In this document: positions 1 to 6,376 of the stretch, piece by piece | Layout of the letters: each line of letters opens with the position of its first letter | Numbering within the stretch: position 1 is the stretch's first letter | Source: Gemmatimonadota bacterium | Lineage (GTDB): Bacteria; Latescibacterota; UBA2968; UBA8231 | Assembly (NCBI GenBank): GCA_026706165.1 | Contig: JAPOZF010000405.1 | Coordinates: forward strand, 1 to 8,524 | Direction of reading: 5' to 3' | Length of the DNA stretch: 8,524 nucleotides | The notes under the pieces: model-generated | Told to the model about the DNA's origin: nothing | The model's input: the letters and a program-made list of their open reading frames with translations, nothing else | The model's database searches: none | Program-made: the position numbers and the translations under genes

Positions 1-1
1 G

Positions 2-283
2 GTTCTGGTCAGGGCGTCCGCGGAGACGATCGCGGATAGAATGAAGGAGAACCCGCACCCCAACGGGGTCCTGAAGGAAGCGGATATCGAGCGGGTACTG
101 AGGGAATTCGAGACCGAGTTCGAGCGCTCGGCCATCCGCAACAAGATCAGCATCGATACGACGGAGGGTACTCCGGAGGAGACGTTGGCGGAGTTCCTGG
201 AAAAGTTCGAGCCCTGCCTCAACGAGAACGACAAGCAGCGAATCCTGATCAACCGGGCGCGGCAGCGCGGCGAGTGGATCTGA
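2..283 (+). CDS. C-terminal fragment of a probable P-loop nucleotide/shikimate-kinase-like protein (5' end outside window)
   Basis: The frame is open from the first bases of the window with no stop before the ATG at 41. That ATG lacks a convincing Shine-Dalgarno, so I read it as internal and treat the 93 visible residues as the end of a longer protein. The opening segment VLVRASAETIADRM looks like the strand plus Arg-containing helix that follows the LID region in small P-loop kinases. The later KISIDTTEGTPEETLAEF resembles the final beta strand and helix of adenylate/cytidylate/shikimate-kinase-like folds, where a D-T-[ST] strand end precedes a 'TPEE' helix start. The tail is charged and helical, ending RARQRGEWI. 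The P-loop itself would lie left of the window, so the kinase assignment is inferred from fold-like patterns only and no substrate can be named. The next gene starts 76 bp downstream in the same direction. Confidence 0.5.
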   Translation, partial: VLVRASAETIADRMKENPHPNGVLKEADIERVLREFETEFERSAIRNKISIDTTEGTPEETLAEFLEKFEPCLNENDKQRILINRARQRGEWI

Positions 284-359
284 GCACGGGCCGGGGAGAA
301 GGGGCAGCCAATCACCCGGGTGCAGGGAGACCAGTGCGAAACCTTTCACGAGAGATGAC

Positions 360-1184
360 ATGAAAACACGACGGACGAATTGCATGGCGGCGCGCGGAAG
401 GCTGTTCCTGCAGGCGGGAGGCTTGGGTTTGCTTCTGGCCGGGGCCGCGCCGGCGCAGCCGGGACCGCTGGTCGGGGACCGCCCGGATTTCACCGAAGCG
501 ACAGTGACCGTAGGCCGGGGCGTCATGCAGATCGAGTTCGGCTACACGCTCGAGTACGACGGGCCTCGCGACGACGGGGTCTGGGCCCATTCCCTCGGAG
601 AGCCCCTCCTTCGCGCCGGTCTGCTGGCCGACTGGCTGGAGCTCCGGCTTGGGGTGAGCCCGGTAGTGGAACGCACAGGTGGGGACGGCCGGAGTCTGAG
701 CGAGACCGGTATGGAGGATCTCTACCTGGGCATGAAGGTGGCTCTCGCCGAACAGGAGGGCATCCGTCCGGCTGTCGCCCTCATCCCGCAGGTGACGCTG
801 GCCACGGGAAGCGATGCCTTCACCAGCGGCCTGACCCTGCCGGGGGTGAACCTCACCTACAGCTGGGACGTCACCGGGGAGTTCTCCCTGGCCGGCAGCA
901 CGCAGGTGAACCGGGCAGCGGGAGCCTCGGGGGGCGGCTATCCGGAGTGGGCCCAGTCGGTTGCGGCCGGGCTGGCGGTTGGCGCCCGCACTGGTCTCTA
1001 CGCGGAGTGGTATGCGTTCTTCCATCGGGAACCGGGGGATCCCGGAACCGAGCACTACGCCAACGGCGGGCTCACCAGGCTTCTGGCGGAGGACCTCCAG
1101 TGGGATATCCGGGCCGGGGTCGGGCTGAACGAGTCGGCGGGAGATCTGTACTTCGGTACGGGGGCCTCGTTGAGGGTTCCCTGA
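360..1184 (+). CDS. Exported outer-membrane beta-barrel-type protein, transporter/MetA-pathway-like family
   Basis: This is a 274-residue protein with an N-terminal export signal: basic MKTRR, a hydrophobic core at about residues 16-30 (LFLQAGGLGLLLAGAA) and a likely signal-peptidase site after A30-P31-A32. The mature protein opens with the DRPDFTEAT segment (40-48), typical of the family annotated as 'putative MetA-pathway of phenol degradation' or 'transporter'. Alternating hydrophobic/polar strands and aromatic-rich stretches (for example YAEWYAFF at 214-221) follow, and the C-terminus, YFGTGASLRVP, resembles a closing barrel strand. Such proteins are thought to sit in the outer membrane; the phenol label comes from one founding member and should not be read as a substrate. 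The ATG at 360 is preceded by a weak GAGA-type site. An in-frame ATG at 384 is an alternative that would lose the basic start of the signal. Partner and substrate are unknown; the next gene encodes an inner-membrane protein. Confidence 0.75.
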   Translation: MKTRRTNCMAARGRLFLQAGGLGLLLAGAAPAQPGPLVGDRPDFTEATVTVGRGVMQIEFGYTLEYDGPRDDGVWAHSLGEPLLRAGLLADWLELRLGVSPVVERTGGDGRSLSETGMEDLYLGMKVALAEQEGIRPAVALIPQVTLATGSDAFTSGLTLPGVNLTYSWDVTGEFSLAGSTQVNRAAGASGGGYPEWAQSVAAGLAVGARTGLYAEWYAFFHREPGDPGTEHYANGGLTRLLAEDLQWDIRAGVGLNESAGDLYFGTGASLRVP

Positions 1185-1404
1185 AATTCCGGCTGAGATA
1201 ACGTCTTCTGCTAGATGCCGAGGCCCTGCAATTCCACCGCCGGGAAGGATTCCTGAACCCGGATCCGTTCTGATCCACCCTGCGCCGTCTCAAAGGCCCG
1301 GAGTCCTCCTTGCAGCAGGGGCGTTGTTCGGGCATCACCTGTTTGCGTACAGCCCCTGGTGTGGCTTTGGTATTCGACCTTCCTCGGGTAACTCCTCGCG
1401 TCTC
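1185..1404. other. Intergenic region, no gene seen
   Basis: These 220 bases carry no reading frame that looks like a protein on either strand. A modest hairpin can be drawn at 1240-1262 (CCGGG...CCCGG arms with a small inner AGGA/TCCT pairing), but no T-run follows, so it is not a convincing intrinsic terminator. The sequence is less GC-rich than the flanking genes, as expected for a promoter or leader region. I could not pick out a -35/-10 pair with good spacing. Confidence 0.5.
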
Positions 1405-3393
1405 ATGGAACTGGTTTCGTCCTCCTCAAAAGACACGTCCGCGCCCGCAGCAACACCCCCCGGTCTCCGTTCCGGCCTGACGCTCCGCTCCGCGGTTCTC
1501 GGGCTCGGCGTCGTGCTCCTCATCTGCATCGGGGCACCGACGTCGATCTGGATGGTCGGCTCCTCGGAGATCACCTGGTCGTTCTTCCCGGTCAGCGTCG
1601 GTTTCTCCTTCATCGCCATCGTCCTGGCCAACGGCGTGGTCAAGAAGATGAAACGCTCCTGGGCGCTGCGGACGTCAGAGTTGATCACCATCGTCACCAT
1701 GGGGCTGGTGACCAGCGGCATCCCGATTTTCATCGTCGGTACGCTGCTGTCGATTCCCTCCAAGCCCTACTACGGGGCGACCCCGGAGAACCAATGGGCG
1801 GTTTTCCTGCAGCCGTACCTGCCGGAGTGGATCATCCCCAGCCCCGACAGCGACGCCATGCGCTACTTCTACGAGGGCTCGCCGCGCGGCATGCCGGTGC
1901 CGTTCGACGCCTGGCTGGGACCGCTCGCATGGTGGCTGAGCATTATCTTCGCCGTCTACTTCCTCTGCTTCTGCGTCGTCGTCGTCATGCGCCGGCAATG
2001 GGTCGACAACGAGCGCCTCGGGTTTCCCGTGACCGAGGTGCCGCGCCTGCTCGCCGAGGACCAGCCGGGCCGCAGCCTGCCCCCCATCCTCAACTCGCGC
2101 GCCTTCTGGATCGGCTGCGCCGTGCCGCTGGGGATCATCCTCTTCAACGCCATCAGCTTCTGGCATCCCGGCTTTCCGCGGCTCGACGTCCACCGCGGCA
2201 TCTCCTTCTCGCTGTTTCCGGGAGCGCCGGACATCCTCATGCGCCTCTACTTCCCGGTCATCGGCTTCGTCTACCTGATCGCCACGCCGATTTCGTTCAG
2301 CGTATGGTTCTTCTATCTCCTGCTGACCGCCGAGGCCGCGGTCGCCAACTGGGCCGGCCTGACGGTCACCCCCGACGCCTACATCTACAGCCCGACGCAG
2401 GCGCTGTCCTGGCAGTGCGGCGGCGCCTTCGCGGCGATGGTGGTCTGGGGTTTCTGGATGGCGCGCCGGCACCTGCGCGCGGTGCTGCGCTCGGTCTTCC
2501 GGCGCACCGGCGAGCTCGACGACTCCCGGGAGATGTGCTCCTACCGGCTCGCGGTGATCGGCGGCATCGCCGCGGCCGTGTACATCCTTGCCTGGTTCTG
2601 GAAGTCCGGGATCGATCTCTACATCGCGGTGCTGCTGCTCGCCTCGGTGATGATCGTCTACGTCGGCATGACCCGCCTGGCGATACAGTCGGGGGTGCTC
2701 TACATCACCGCGACCTTCAGCCCCCAGGCGCTGACCACGGCGATCGCGGGGACCGACGTCAACCCGCACGCCCTGGTCGGGATCGCCCTGTCGTACTCCT
2801 GGGCAAGCGACATCCAGTCGATCTTCATGACTGCCGCCGCCCACGGGGCCCGCCTCAACGAGCTCGGCCGCAACCAGAGGCGGCTGGCGATCGCCATCGC
2901 CATCGCCATCGCCGTCGGGTTCGCCGTCAGCATCTACTTCCTGCTGGTCATCTGCTACAAGCACGGGGCCGACAACTTCCGCTCCTGGTTCTTCGACCCC
3001 GGGGCAGGAGCCGGGGGCCGCGCCTTCGACGAGGCGACCCGCCGTCTCGGCAACCCGGAGACCACCGACTGGACGAAGCTCTCACTGTTCGGAGCCGGGG
3101 CCCTGGTGTACTCGGTCCTGTCGGTCTGCCAGTACCGGTTTTCCTGGTGGCCGCTGCACCCGGTCGGCCTGACCATGGCCTCGCTCTGGAACATGCGCCT
3201 GATCTGGACCGCGGTGTTCATCGCCTGGGCCTGCAAGGTGGTGGTCATGAAAACGGGGGGGATCACCCTCTACCGCGATCTGCGCCCTTTTTTCATCGGC
3301 CTGATCGTCGGTTTCTACCTGGGGGTGGGCATTTCGTACGGGATCGACATGACCTGGTTTTTCGGCAAGGGGCATGCGATTCTGCACGGGTGA
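1405..3393 (+). CDS. Large polytopic membrane protein, DUF6785/DUF6784 type
   Basis: This is a 662-residue integral membrane protein with roughly 12-14 hydrophobic segments (for example about 27-50, 59-80, 91-117, 171-196, 233-252, 281-316, 380-398, 404-420, 494-517, 559-575, 598-615, 626-645). The N-terminal two thirds match my memory of the DUF6785 family: TSELITI at 90-96, then YYGATPENQWA (122-132), LPEWIIP (139-145), MRYFYEGSPRGMPVP (152-166), WLGPLAWW (170-177) and RRQWVDNERLGFPV (196-209). The C-terminal LHPVGLTMASLWNM (584-597), TGGITLYRDLRPFFIGLIVG (617-636) matches DUF6784. The function of the family is unknown; a transporter role is only inferred from topology. I chose the ATG at 1405 because it gives a short polar lead into the first helix. 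No good Shine-Dalgarno precedes it, and a TTG at 1324 would add an uncharacteristic extension. IAIAIAIAIA (495-504) is encoded by a hexanucleotide repeat. Confidence 0.85.
   Translation: MELVSSSSKDTSAPAATPPGLRSGLTLRSAVLGLGVVLLICIGAPTSIWMVGSSEITWSFFPVSVGFSFIAIVLANGVVKKMKRSWALRTSELITIVTMGLVTSGIPIFIVGTLLSIPSKPYYGATPENQWAVFLQPYLPEWIIPSPDSDAMRYFYEGSPRGMPVPFDAWLGPLAWWLSIIFAVYFLCFCVVVVMRRQWVDNERLGFPVTEVPRLLAEDQPGRSLPPILNSRAFWIGCAVPLGIILFNAISFWHPGFPRLDVHRGISFSLFPGAPDILMRLYFPVIGFVYLIATPISFSVWFFYLLLTAEAAVANWAGLTVTPDAYIYSPTQALSWQCGGAFAAMVVWGFWMARRHLRAVLRSVFRRTGELDDSREMCSYRLAVIGGIAAAVYILAWFWKSGIDLYIAVLLLASVMIVYVGMTRLAIQSGVLYITATFSPQALTTAIAGTDVNPHALVGIALSYSWASDIQSIFMTAAAHGARLNELGRNQRRLAIAIAIAIAVGFAVSIYFLLVICYKHGADNFRSWFFDPGAGAGGRAFDEATRRLGNPETTDWTKLSLFGAGALVYSVLSVCQYRFSWWPLHPVGLTMASLWNMRLIWTAVFIAWACKVVVMKTGGITLYRDLRPFFIGLIVGFYLGVGISYGIDMTWFFGKGHAILHG
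2887..2913 (+). repeat. Short in-frame hexanucleotide tandem repeat (GCCATC-type)
   Basis: About four and a half copies of an ATCGCC unit lie inside the membrane-protein gene and encode alternating Ala-Ile residues in a transmembrane helix. The unit is six bases, so a change in copy number would lengthen or shorten the helix by two residues without breaking the frame. Confidence 0.7.
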
Positions 3394-3402
3394 CGCGGCC
3401 GC

Positions 3403-3498
3403 GTCTCCCGGCTCCGCCCGTTCGTCGGGGGGATCACAATTCGGTACGGGATCGAAGGGACCTGGTTTCTGGAAAGGGCCCGCGATTCCGCGCGGGAC
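3403..3498 (+). repeat. Degenerate direct repeat of the 3' end of the DUF6785/6784 gene
   Basis: Bases 3439-3470 match 3331-3362 at a constant 108-bp offset, about 26 of 32 bases by eye, including the identical 11-mer TACGGGATCGA at 3337 and 3445. After a 2-base gap, 3481-3496 matches the region just before the stop codon (about 13 of 16). Further left, CTCCGCCCGTTC at 3412 echoes CTGCGCCCTTTT at 3280, with about 24 bases missing between the blocks. The offset of the main block is a multiple of three: read in the gene's own frame past its TGA, the copy gives LRPF...RYGIEGTWFLE against LRPFF...SYGIDMTWFFG in the protein. I read this as a tandem duplication of the gene end that has since decayed. 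It is untranslated unless the stop is read through. Confidence 0.65.
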
Positions 3499-3524
3499 AC
3501 CAAGCCACGACCTTCCCGCGCCCA

Positions 3525-3530
3525 TATATT
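3525..3530 (+). promoter_or_regulatory. Possible -10 element upstream of the nicotinamidase-like gene
   Basis: TATATT sits in a short AT-rich island inside very GC-rich DNA, about 47 bases before the start codon at 3578, and matches the sigma-70 -10 consensus at five of six positions. At the 17-bp spacing the -35 position reads AAGCCA, a poor match, so a factor-dependent promoter or none at all is possible. Confidence 0.3.
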
Positions 3531-3564
3531 CTCGCTGATACCCCGACCCCAATCACGGAGCCAC

Positions 3565-3570
3565 GGAGGT
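3565..3570 (+). promoter_or_regulatory. Shine-Dalgarno GGAGGT that fixes the start of the nicotinamidase-like gene
   Basis: GGAGGT lies 7 bases before the ATG at 3578. An in-frame GTG at 3569 overlaps this site and so cannot be the true start; this decides the ATG at 3578. Confidence 0.8.
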
Positions 3571-3577
3571 GGTCAAC

Positions 3578-4108
3578 ATGGCCAGAGCAGTGATCGTGGT
3601 CGACATGCAGAACGGCTTCATGAGTCCCGGCGGCACGCTCTACTGCGGCGACGAAGCCCGCGAAATCATCGCCCCCCTGCGCGCCCGCGTCGAGCGGGAA
3701 AAATCGGCGGGCGCCGCCCTCTTCTTCACCCGGGACACCCACGCCCCCGACGACGCCGAGTTCGAGATGTTTCCCCCGCACTGCGTCGAGGGCTCCGGGG
3801 AGGAGGAGATCATTCCCGAGCTGGCCGACCTGGCGGCCGGCGCCCGCATCGTCCGCAAGCGCCGCTACTCGGCCTTCTTCGAGACCGATCTGGCGGCGCA
3901 GCTGCAGGAGCTTCAGCCGGAGGAGGTCGTCGTCATGGGGGACTGCACCGACATCTGCGTGCTGCACACCGTTTCCGGACTGCGCAACCGCGACTACAAG
4001 GTGGAGGTGCCGGCCGACTGCGTCGCCAGCTTCGACCCGGAGCAGCACGAGTGGGCCCTCGGGCACATGGAGAAGATCCTCGGCGCCCGCATCACCAACC
4101 GCGGCTGA
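3578..4108 (+). CDS. pncA: Nicotinamidase-like isochorismatase-family cysteine hydrolase
   Basis: This is a 176-residue alpha/beta hydrolase of the isochorismatase superfamily, very probably nicotinamidase (nicotinamide + water to nicotinate + ammonia, cytoplasmic). The catalytic triad is visible as D9 (VVDMQNGF), K94 (VRKRRYSAFF) and C127 (CTDICV). The metal-binding set typical of nicotinamidases is also present: D53 and H55 in TRDTH, and H68 in FPPHCV. The EFEMFPPHCVEGS stretch (61-73) is characteristic of the PncA-like branch rather than of isochorismatases or ureidoacrylate hydrolases, which lack this metal site. Length is normal for the family. The ATG at 3578 has a strong Shine-Dalgarno. 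The next gene, nicotinate phosphoribosyltransferase, consumes the expected product and starts 5 bases after this stop, so the two are almost certainly co-transcribed. That context supports the nicotinamidase reading over other amidase activities. Substrate is inferred, not proven. Confidence 0.85.
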   Translation: MARAVIVVDMQNGFMSPGGTLYCGDEAREIIAPLRARVEREKSAGAALFFTRDTHAPDDAEFEMFPPHCVEGSGEEEIIPELADLAAGARIVRKRRYSAFFETDLAAQLQELQPEEVVVMGDCTDICVLHTVSGLRNRDYKVEVPADCVASFDPEQHEWALGHMEKILGARITNRG

Positions 4109-4113
4109 GCAGG

Positions 4114-5121
4114 GTGCAGCCGGTCCCGCAATCACTGTTCGCGCCGAGCGCGGCGACGCTGGAAGGGGAGAACGCCGACGTCTACTTCCGGCGCACCGCC
4201 CGCATCCTCGACGCCGAAGGGCTCGATCCCGTGGTGGCCGCGGAAGTGTTCGCGCGCCGGGGCGCCCTGCTGTGCGGCATGCGCGAGGTGCACGCCCTGC
4301 TGCGGGAGGCCCTGGCCGGAGAAGGGGAGGTCCGGAGCCTGGAGGAGGGCAGCCGCTTCGAGCCGAAGGAGGTGGTTCTCCGGGTGCGCGCCCCGTACCG
4401 CCGGTTCTGCCTCTACGAAACCGCCCTGCTGGGAATGCTGAGCAGCGGCACCGGCTGGGCGACTGCAGCGGCTGAATGCGTCGAGGCCGCCGCCGGCATC
4501 CCGGTGATCGGCTTCGGGGCCCGCCACCTGCATCCCGACGTCAGCAGCCGCATGGAGTACGCCGCCTGCGTCGGCGGCTTCAGCGGCTGCGCGACCACGG
4601 CCGGGGCGCGGCTGGCCGGCCTGGAGCCGAGCGGCACCCTGCCGCACGCCCTGATCCTCGCAGCCGGCGACACCCTGGAAGCGACGCGGATGTTCGACCG
4701 GGTGATCGAGGCGGACGTCGACCGCATCGCCCTCGTCGACACCTTCCTCCCCGAGCCGGAGGAGAGCGTGCGGGTCGCCGGGGCGCTGAAGGAGCGGCTC
4801 TGGGGGGTGCGCCTCGACACGGCGAGCGAAAGGGGCGGGGTCACCGCCGAGCTGGTCGGCGAGACCCGCCGGCGCCTGGACGAGGCGGGGCACCGGCACG
4901 TCAGGATCGTCGTGTCGGGCGGCATCGACGCCCGGCGCATCCGATATTTCCTGGAGGCCGGCGCCCCGGTCGACGCCTTCGGGGTCGGCAGCGCCATAAG
5001 CGCCGCCCCGGCCGTCGACTTCACCATGGACCTCAAGGAGGTGGAGGGCCGCCCGGTCGCCAAGCTCGGCCGCGTGCCGGGGATAACGGAGAACCCGAGA
5101 TTGAAGCGGGTTTCCCCATAA
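4114..5121 (+). CDS. pncB: Nicotinate phosphoribosyltransferase
   Basis: Transfers phosphoribose from PRPP to nicotinate to make nicotinate mononucleotide, the entry step of the Preiss-Handler route to NAD. The protein is 335 residues from a GTG start, matching the compact archaeal/bacterial form of the family rather than the longer E. coli type. Recognisable blocks, in order, are: YETALLGMLSSGTGWAT (101-117), FGARHLHP (134-141), GGFSGCATTAGARLAGLEP (154-172), GTLPHAL (174-180), the active-site strand GVRLDT (231-236), the phosphate-binding VSGGID (267-272) and FGVGSAIS (289-296), then DFTMDLKEVEGRPVAKLGR (302-320). These fit the quinolinate/nicotinate phosphoribosyltransferase barrel. The GTG at 4114 follows the previous TGA by 5 bases with only a close-set AGG and no good Shine-Dalgarno, suggesting translational coupling. 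The frame is open further upstream, but that part overlaps the nicotinamidase gene and does not look like this family. The TAA abuts a repeat element, so the last few residues may derive from its insertion. Confidence 0.9.
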   Translation: MQPVPQSLFAPSAATLEGENADVYFRRTARILDAEGLDPVVAAEVFARRGALLCGMREVHALLREALAGEGEVRSLEEGSRFEPKEVVLRVRAPYRRFCLYETALLGMLSSGTGWATAAAECVEAAAGIPVIGFGARHLHPDVSSRMEYAACVGGFSGCATTAGARLAGLEPSGTLPHALILAAGDTLEATRMFDRVIEADVDRIALVDTFLPEPEESVRVAGALKERLWGVRLDTASERGGVTAELVGETRRRLDEAGHRHVRIVVSGGIDARRIRYFLEAGAPVDAFGVGSAISAAPAVDFTMDLKEVEGRPVAKLGRVPGITENPRLKRVSP

Positions 5122-5199
5122 CAGCCCGTTGACAAAGTTGCTCTGCAGGCGAGGCCGCCAGGGCCGGCCGCAGTTCGGACGGACTTTTCCAACCGGCTG
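5122..5199. repeat. REP/MITE-like inverted-repeat element between operon genes
   Basis: Two 17-base arms, 5122-5138 (CAGCCCGTTGACAAAGT) and 5183-5199 (ACTTTTCCAACCGGCTG), are inverted copies that match at 14 of 17 positions and enclose 44 bases. A second short pairing, CTGC at 5143-5146 with GCAG at 5170-5173, and the internal GGCCGGCC allow further folding. The general form, 'CAGCCxGTTGAAAAAGT...ACTTTTTCAACxGGCTG', resembles from memory a dispersed intergenic repeat of Geobacter/Desulfuromonas-type genomes; this could not be searched. The element starts at the base after the phosphoribosyltransferase stop and ends 19 bases before the aminotransferase start, leaving that gene's Shine-Dalgarno intact. 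It could stabilise or attenuate the operon transcript. No transposase is encoded in it. Confidence 0.7.
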
Positions 5200-5218
5200 A
5201 CAAGGAGAGAGAAGGAAG

Positions 5219-6376
5219 ATGCGCGAGTACGAATTCGGCAGTGGCTGCACCAATCCGTCGACGTTCCCGGTCGAGGCGCTGGCCGGGGCGGCGGCGGAGG
5301 CGATACAGGAGGTCGGCGATGCCTTCGTCCGCTACCCCGGGGACCTCGGTCACGCCGGGCTGCGGGAAGTGATGGCCCAGAGAGAATCCGACCGCGAGGG
5401 AATCGAGGTCCCCGCCGACAGCATCGCCCTGACCAACGGCTCGATGCAGGCGGTGACCCTGGTGGCCGAGGCCCTGATGAAGGGGAAGGAGGACATCGCC
5501 GTCACCGAGGAGCTGACCTACAGCGGAACCATTGCCGTGTACCGCCGGCTCGGCATCGAGATGGTGGGGGTGCCCCTCGACGGGCACGGCATGCGCGTCG
5601 ACGCCCTCGAGGAGACCCTGCGGCGCCTCCACGACCAGGGGACGCCGCCGCGGTTCATCTACACCCTCGCCACCTACCAGAACCCGACCGGCTCGGTGAT
5701 GCCGCGCGCCCGCCGCCTCGAGCTCCTCGAAGCGGCGCAGCGTTTCGACTGCATCGTCGTCGAGGACAACTGTTACGGCGACGTCCATTACGAGGGGGAA
5801 AAGGAGCCGGCCCTGTACGCCCTCGACGACGGGCCCAACCAGGTCTACATCTGCTCGCTGTCGAAGATCTTCGGCCCCGGAGTCCGCCTCGGCTACTTCA
5901 TTGCGCGCCCCCCCCTGCTCGGCCGCATTCTCGACCGCCGCTACGACGGGGGCAACAGCCTGCTGGCCGCCGCCGTCGTAGCCGGGTACTTCCGCGGCCG
6001 GCTGTGGGAGCACTGCGAGCGCACCAACGCCGCCCTGAAGGAAAAGCGGGACGCCCTGTTCGAGGAGCTGGAGCGCGGCGCCGGGGACATCTGCACCTGG
6101 TCGCATCCCGTCGGCGGGCTGTTCGTCTGGGTGACGCTTCCCGATGGGACGGACCTGAAAAGGCTGAACGACCTCGCCGCCGAACGGGGAGTGCGGTACG
6201 CCGCCGGGGCCGGCTTCCACGTGCGCAACGTCGAGGTGCCCAACATCCGTCTCGCCTTCGGCTACACCTCCCTGGAGGACATCCGCGACGGCATCCCCCT
6301 GCTGTGCGAGTGCATTCGCGAGGCGTCCCGCCGCCCGGAGGTGGTTTCGGCGCCGGCGCCGGCGGCGGCCCTGTAG
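5219..6376 (+). CDS. PLP-dependent class I/II aminotransferase
   Basis: This is a 385-residue fold-type I PLP enzyme. The cofactor lysine is K216 in SLSKIFGPGVRLGY; N155 in YQNPTG, D183 in VEDNCYGD and the substrate-carboxylate arginine R344 in NIRLAF are all in their expected places. TNGSMQAV (72-79) forms the phosphate-binding turn, and YPGDLGHAGLRE (39-50) is the usual N-terminal signature. The set is complete, so the enzyme should be active. It most resembles the 2-aminoadipate/aromatic aminotransferase group related to MocR enzyme domains, but there is no N-terminal DNA-binding domain, so it is not a MocR regulator. The amino donor and acceptor cannot be read from sequence. The last 10 or so residues (SAPAPAAAL) are a low-complexity Ala/Pro tail encoded by GGCGCC-type repeats. 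The ATG at 5219 has AAGGAG about 11 bases upstream. It lies between NAD-salvage genes, suggesting co-expression, though no pathway link is evident. Confidence 0.88.
   Translation: MREYEFGSGCTNPSTFPVEALAGAAAEAIQEVGDAFVRYPGDLGHAGLREVMAQRESDREGIEVPADSIALTNGSMQAVTLVAEALMKGKEDIAVTEELTYSGTIAVYRRLGIEMVGVPLDGHGMRVDALEETLRRLHDQGTPPRFIYTLATYQNPTGSVMPRARRLELLEAAQRFDCIVVEDNCYGDVHYEGEKEPALYALDDGPNQVYICSLSKIFGPGVRLGYFIARPPLLGRILDRRYDGGNSLLAAAVVAGYFRGRLWEHCERTNAALKEKRDALFEELERGAGDICTWSHPVGGLFVWVTLPDGTDLKRLNDLAAERGVRYAAGAGFHVRNVEVPNIRLAFGYTSLEDIRDGIPLLCECIREASRRPEVVSAPAPAAAL

Noticed and set aside
41..283. Independent 80-residue small protein starting at ATG 41
   Set aside because: The frame is open to the left window edge and the 13 residues before the ATG continue the kinase-like pattern; no good ribosome-binding site precedes the ATG.
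313..322. CACCCGGGTG palindrome between the kinase fragment and the outer-membrane protein gene
   Set aside because: Only 10 bp, GC-rich, no T-run and no recognised operator; likely chance.
312..1055. Long minus-strand open frame opposite the outer-membrane protein gene
   Set aside because: Composition is Arg/Gly/Pro-rich without domain signatures; it is the antisense of a gene with a clear signal peptide and family motif.
1324..1404. TTG start at 1324 extending the membrane protein by 27 residues
   Set aside because: The added residues (FGHHLFAYSPWCG...) are unlike the family N-terminus, and the ATG at 1405 already gives a typical polar lead before the first helix.
1675..2964. 429-residue minus-strand open frame over the membrane-protein gene
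   Set aside because: Asp/Glu/Arg/His-rich low-complexity translation, typical of antisense frames in high-GC genes; the + strand frame has well-formed transmembrane helices and family motifs.
3392..3405. 14-bp perfect palindrome GACGCGGCCGCGTC overlapping the membrane-protein stop codon, considered as a terminator
   Set aside because: Very short stem with no following T-run; palindromes of this kind are expected by chance in such GC-rich sequence.
3475..3500. Hairpin CCCGCG...CGCGGG after the duplicated gene tail, considered as an intrinsic terminator
   Set aside because: Six-base stem without a T-run, lying within the degenerate repeat of coding sequence.
1794..3593. 599-residue + strand frame overlapping the membrane-protein gene in another phase
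   Set aside because: Arg/His/Pro-rich translation with no motif, a GC-driven shadow of the real frame; it also runs into the start of the nicotinamidase-like gene.
5129..5134. Perfect TTGACA resembling a -35 promoter box
   Set aside because: The position 17 bp downstream reads AGGCCG, not a -10 element, and the hexamer is part of the left arm of the inverted repeat.
4132..5253. Long minus-strand open frame across the phosphoribosyltransferase gene and the repeat
   Set aside because: Antisense shadow; the + strand carries all expected phosphoribosyltransferase blocks.
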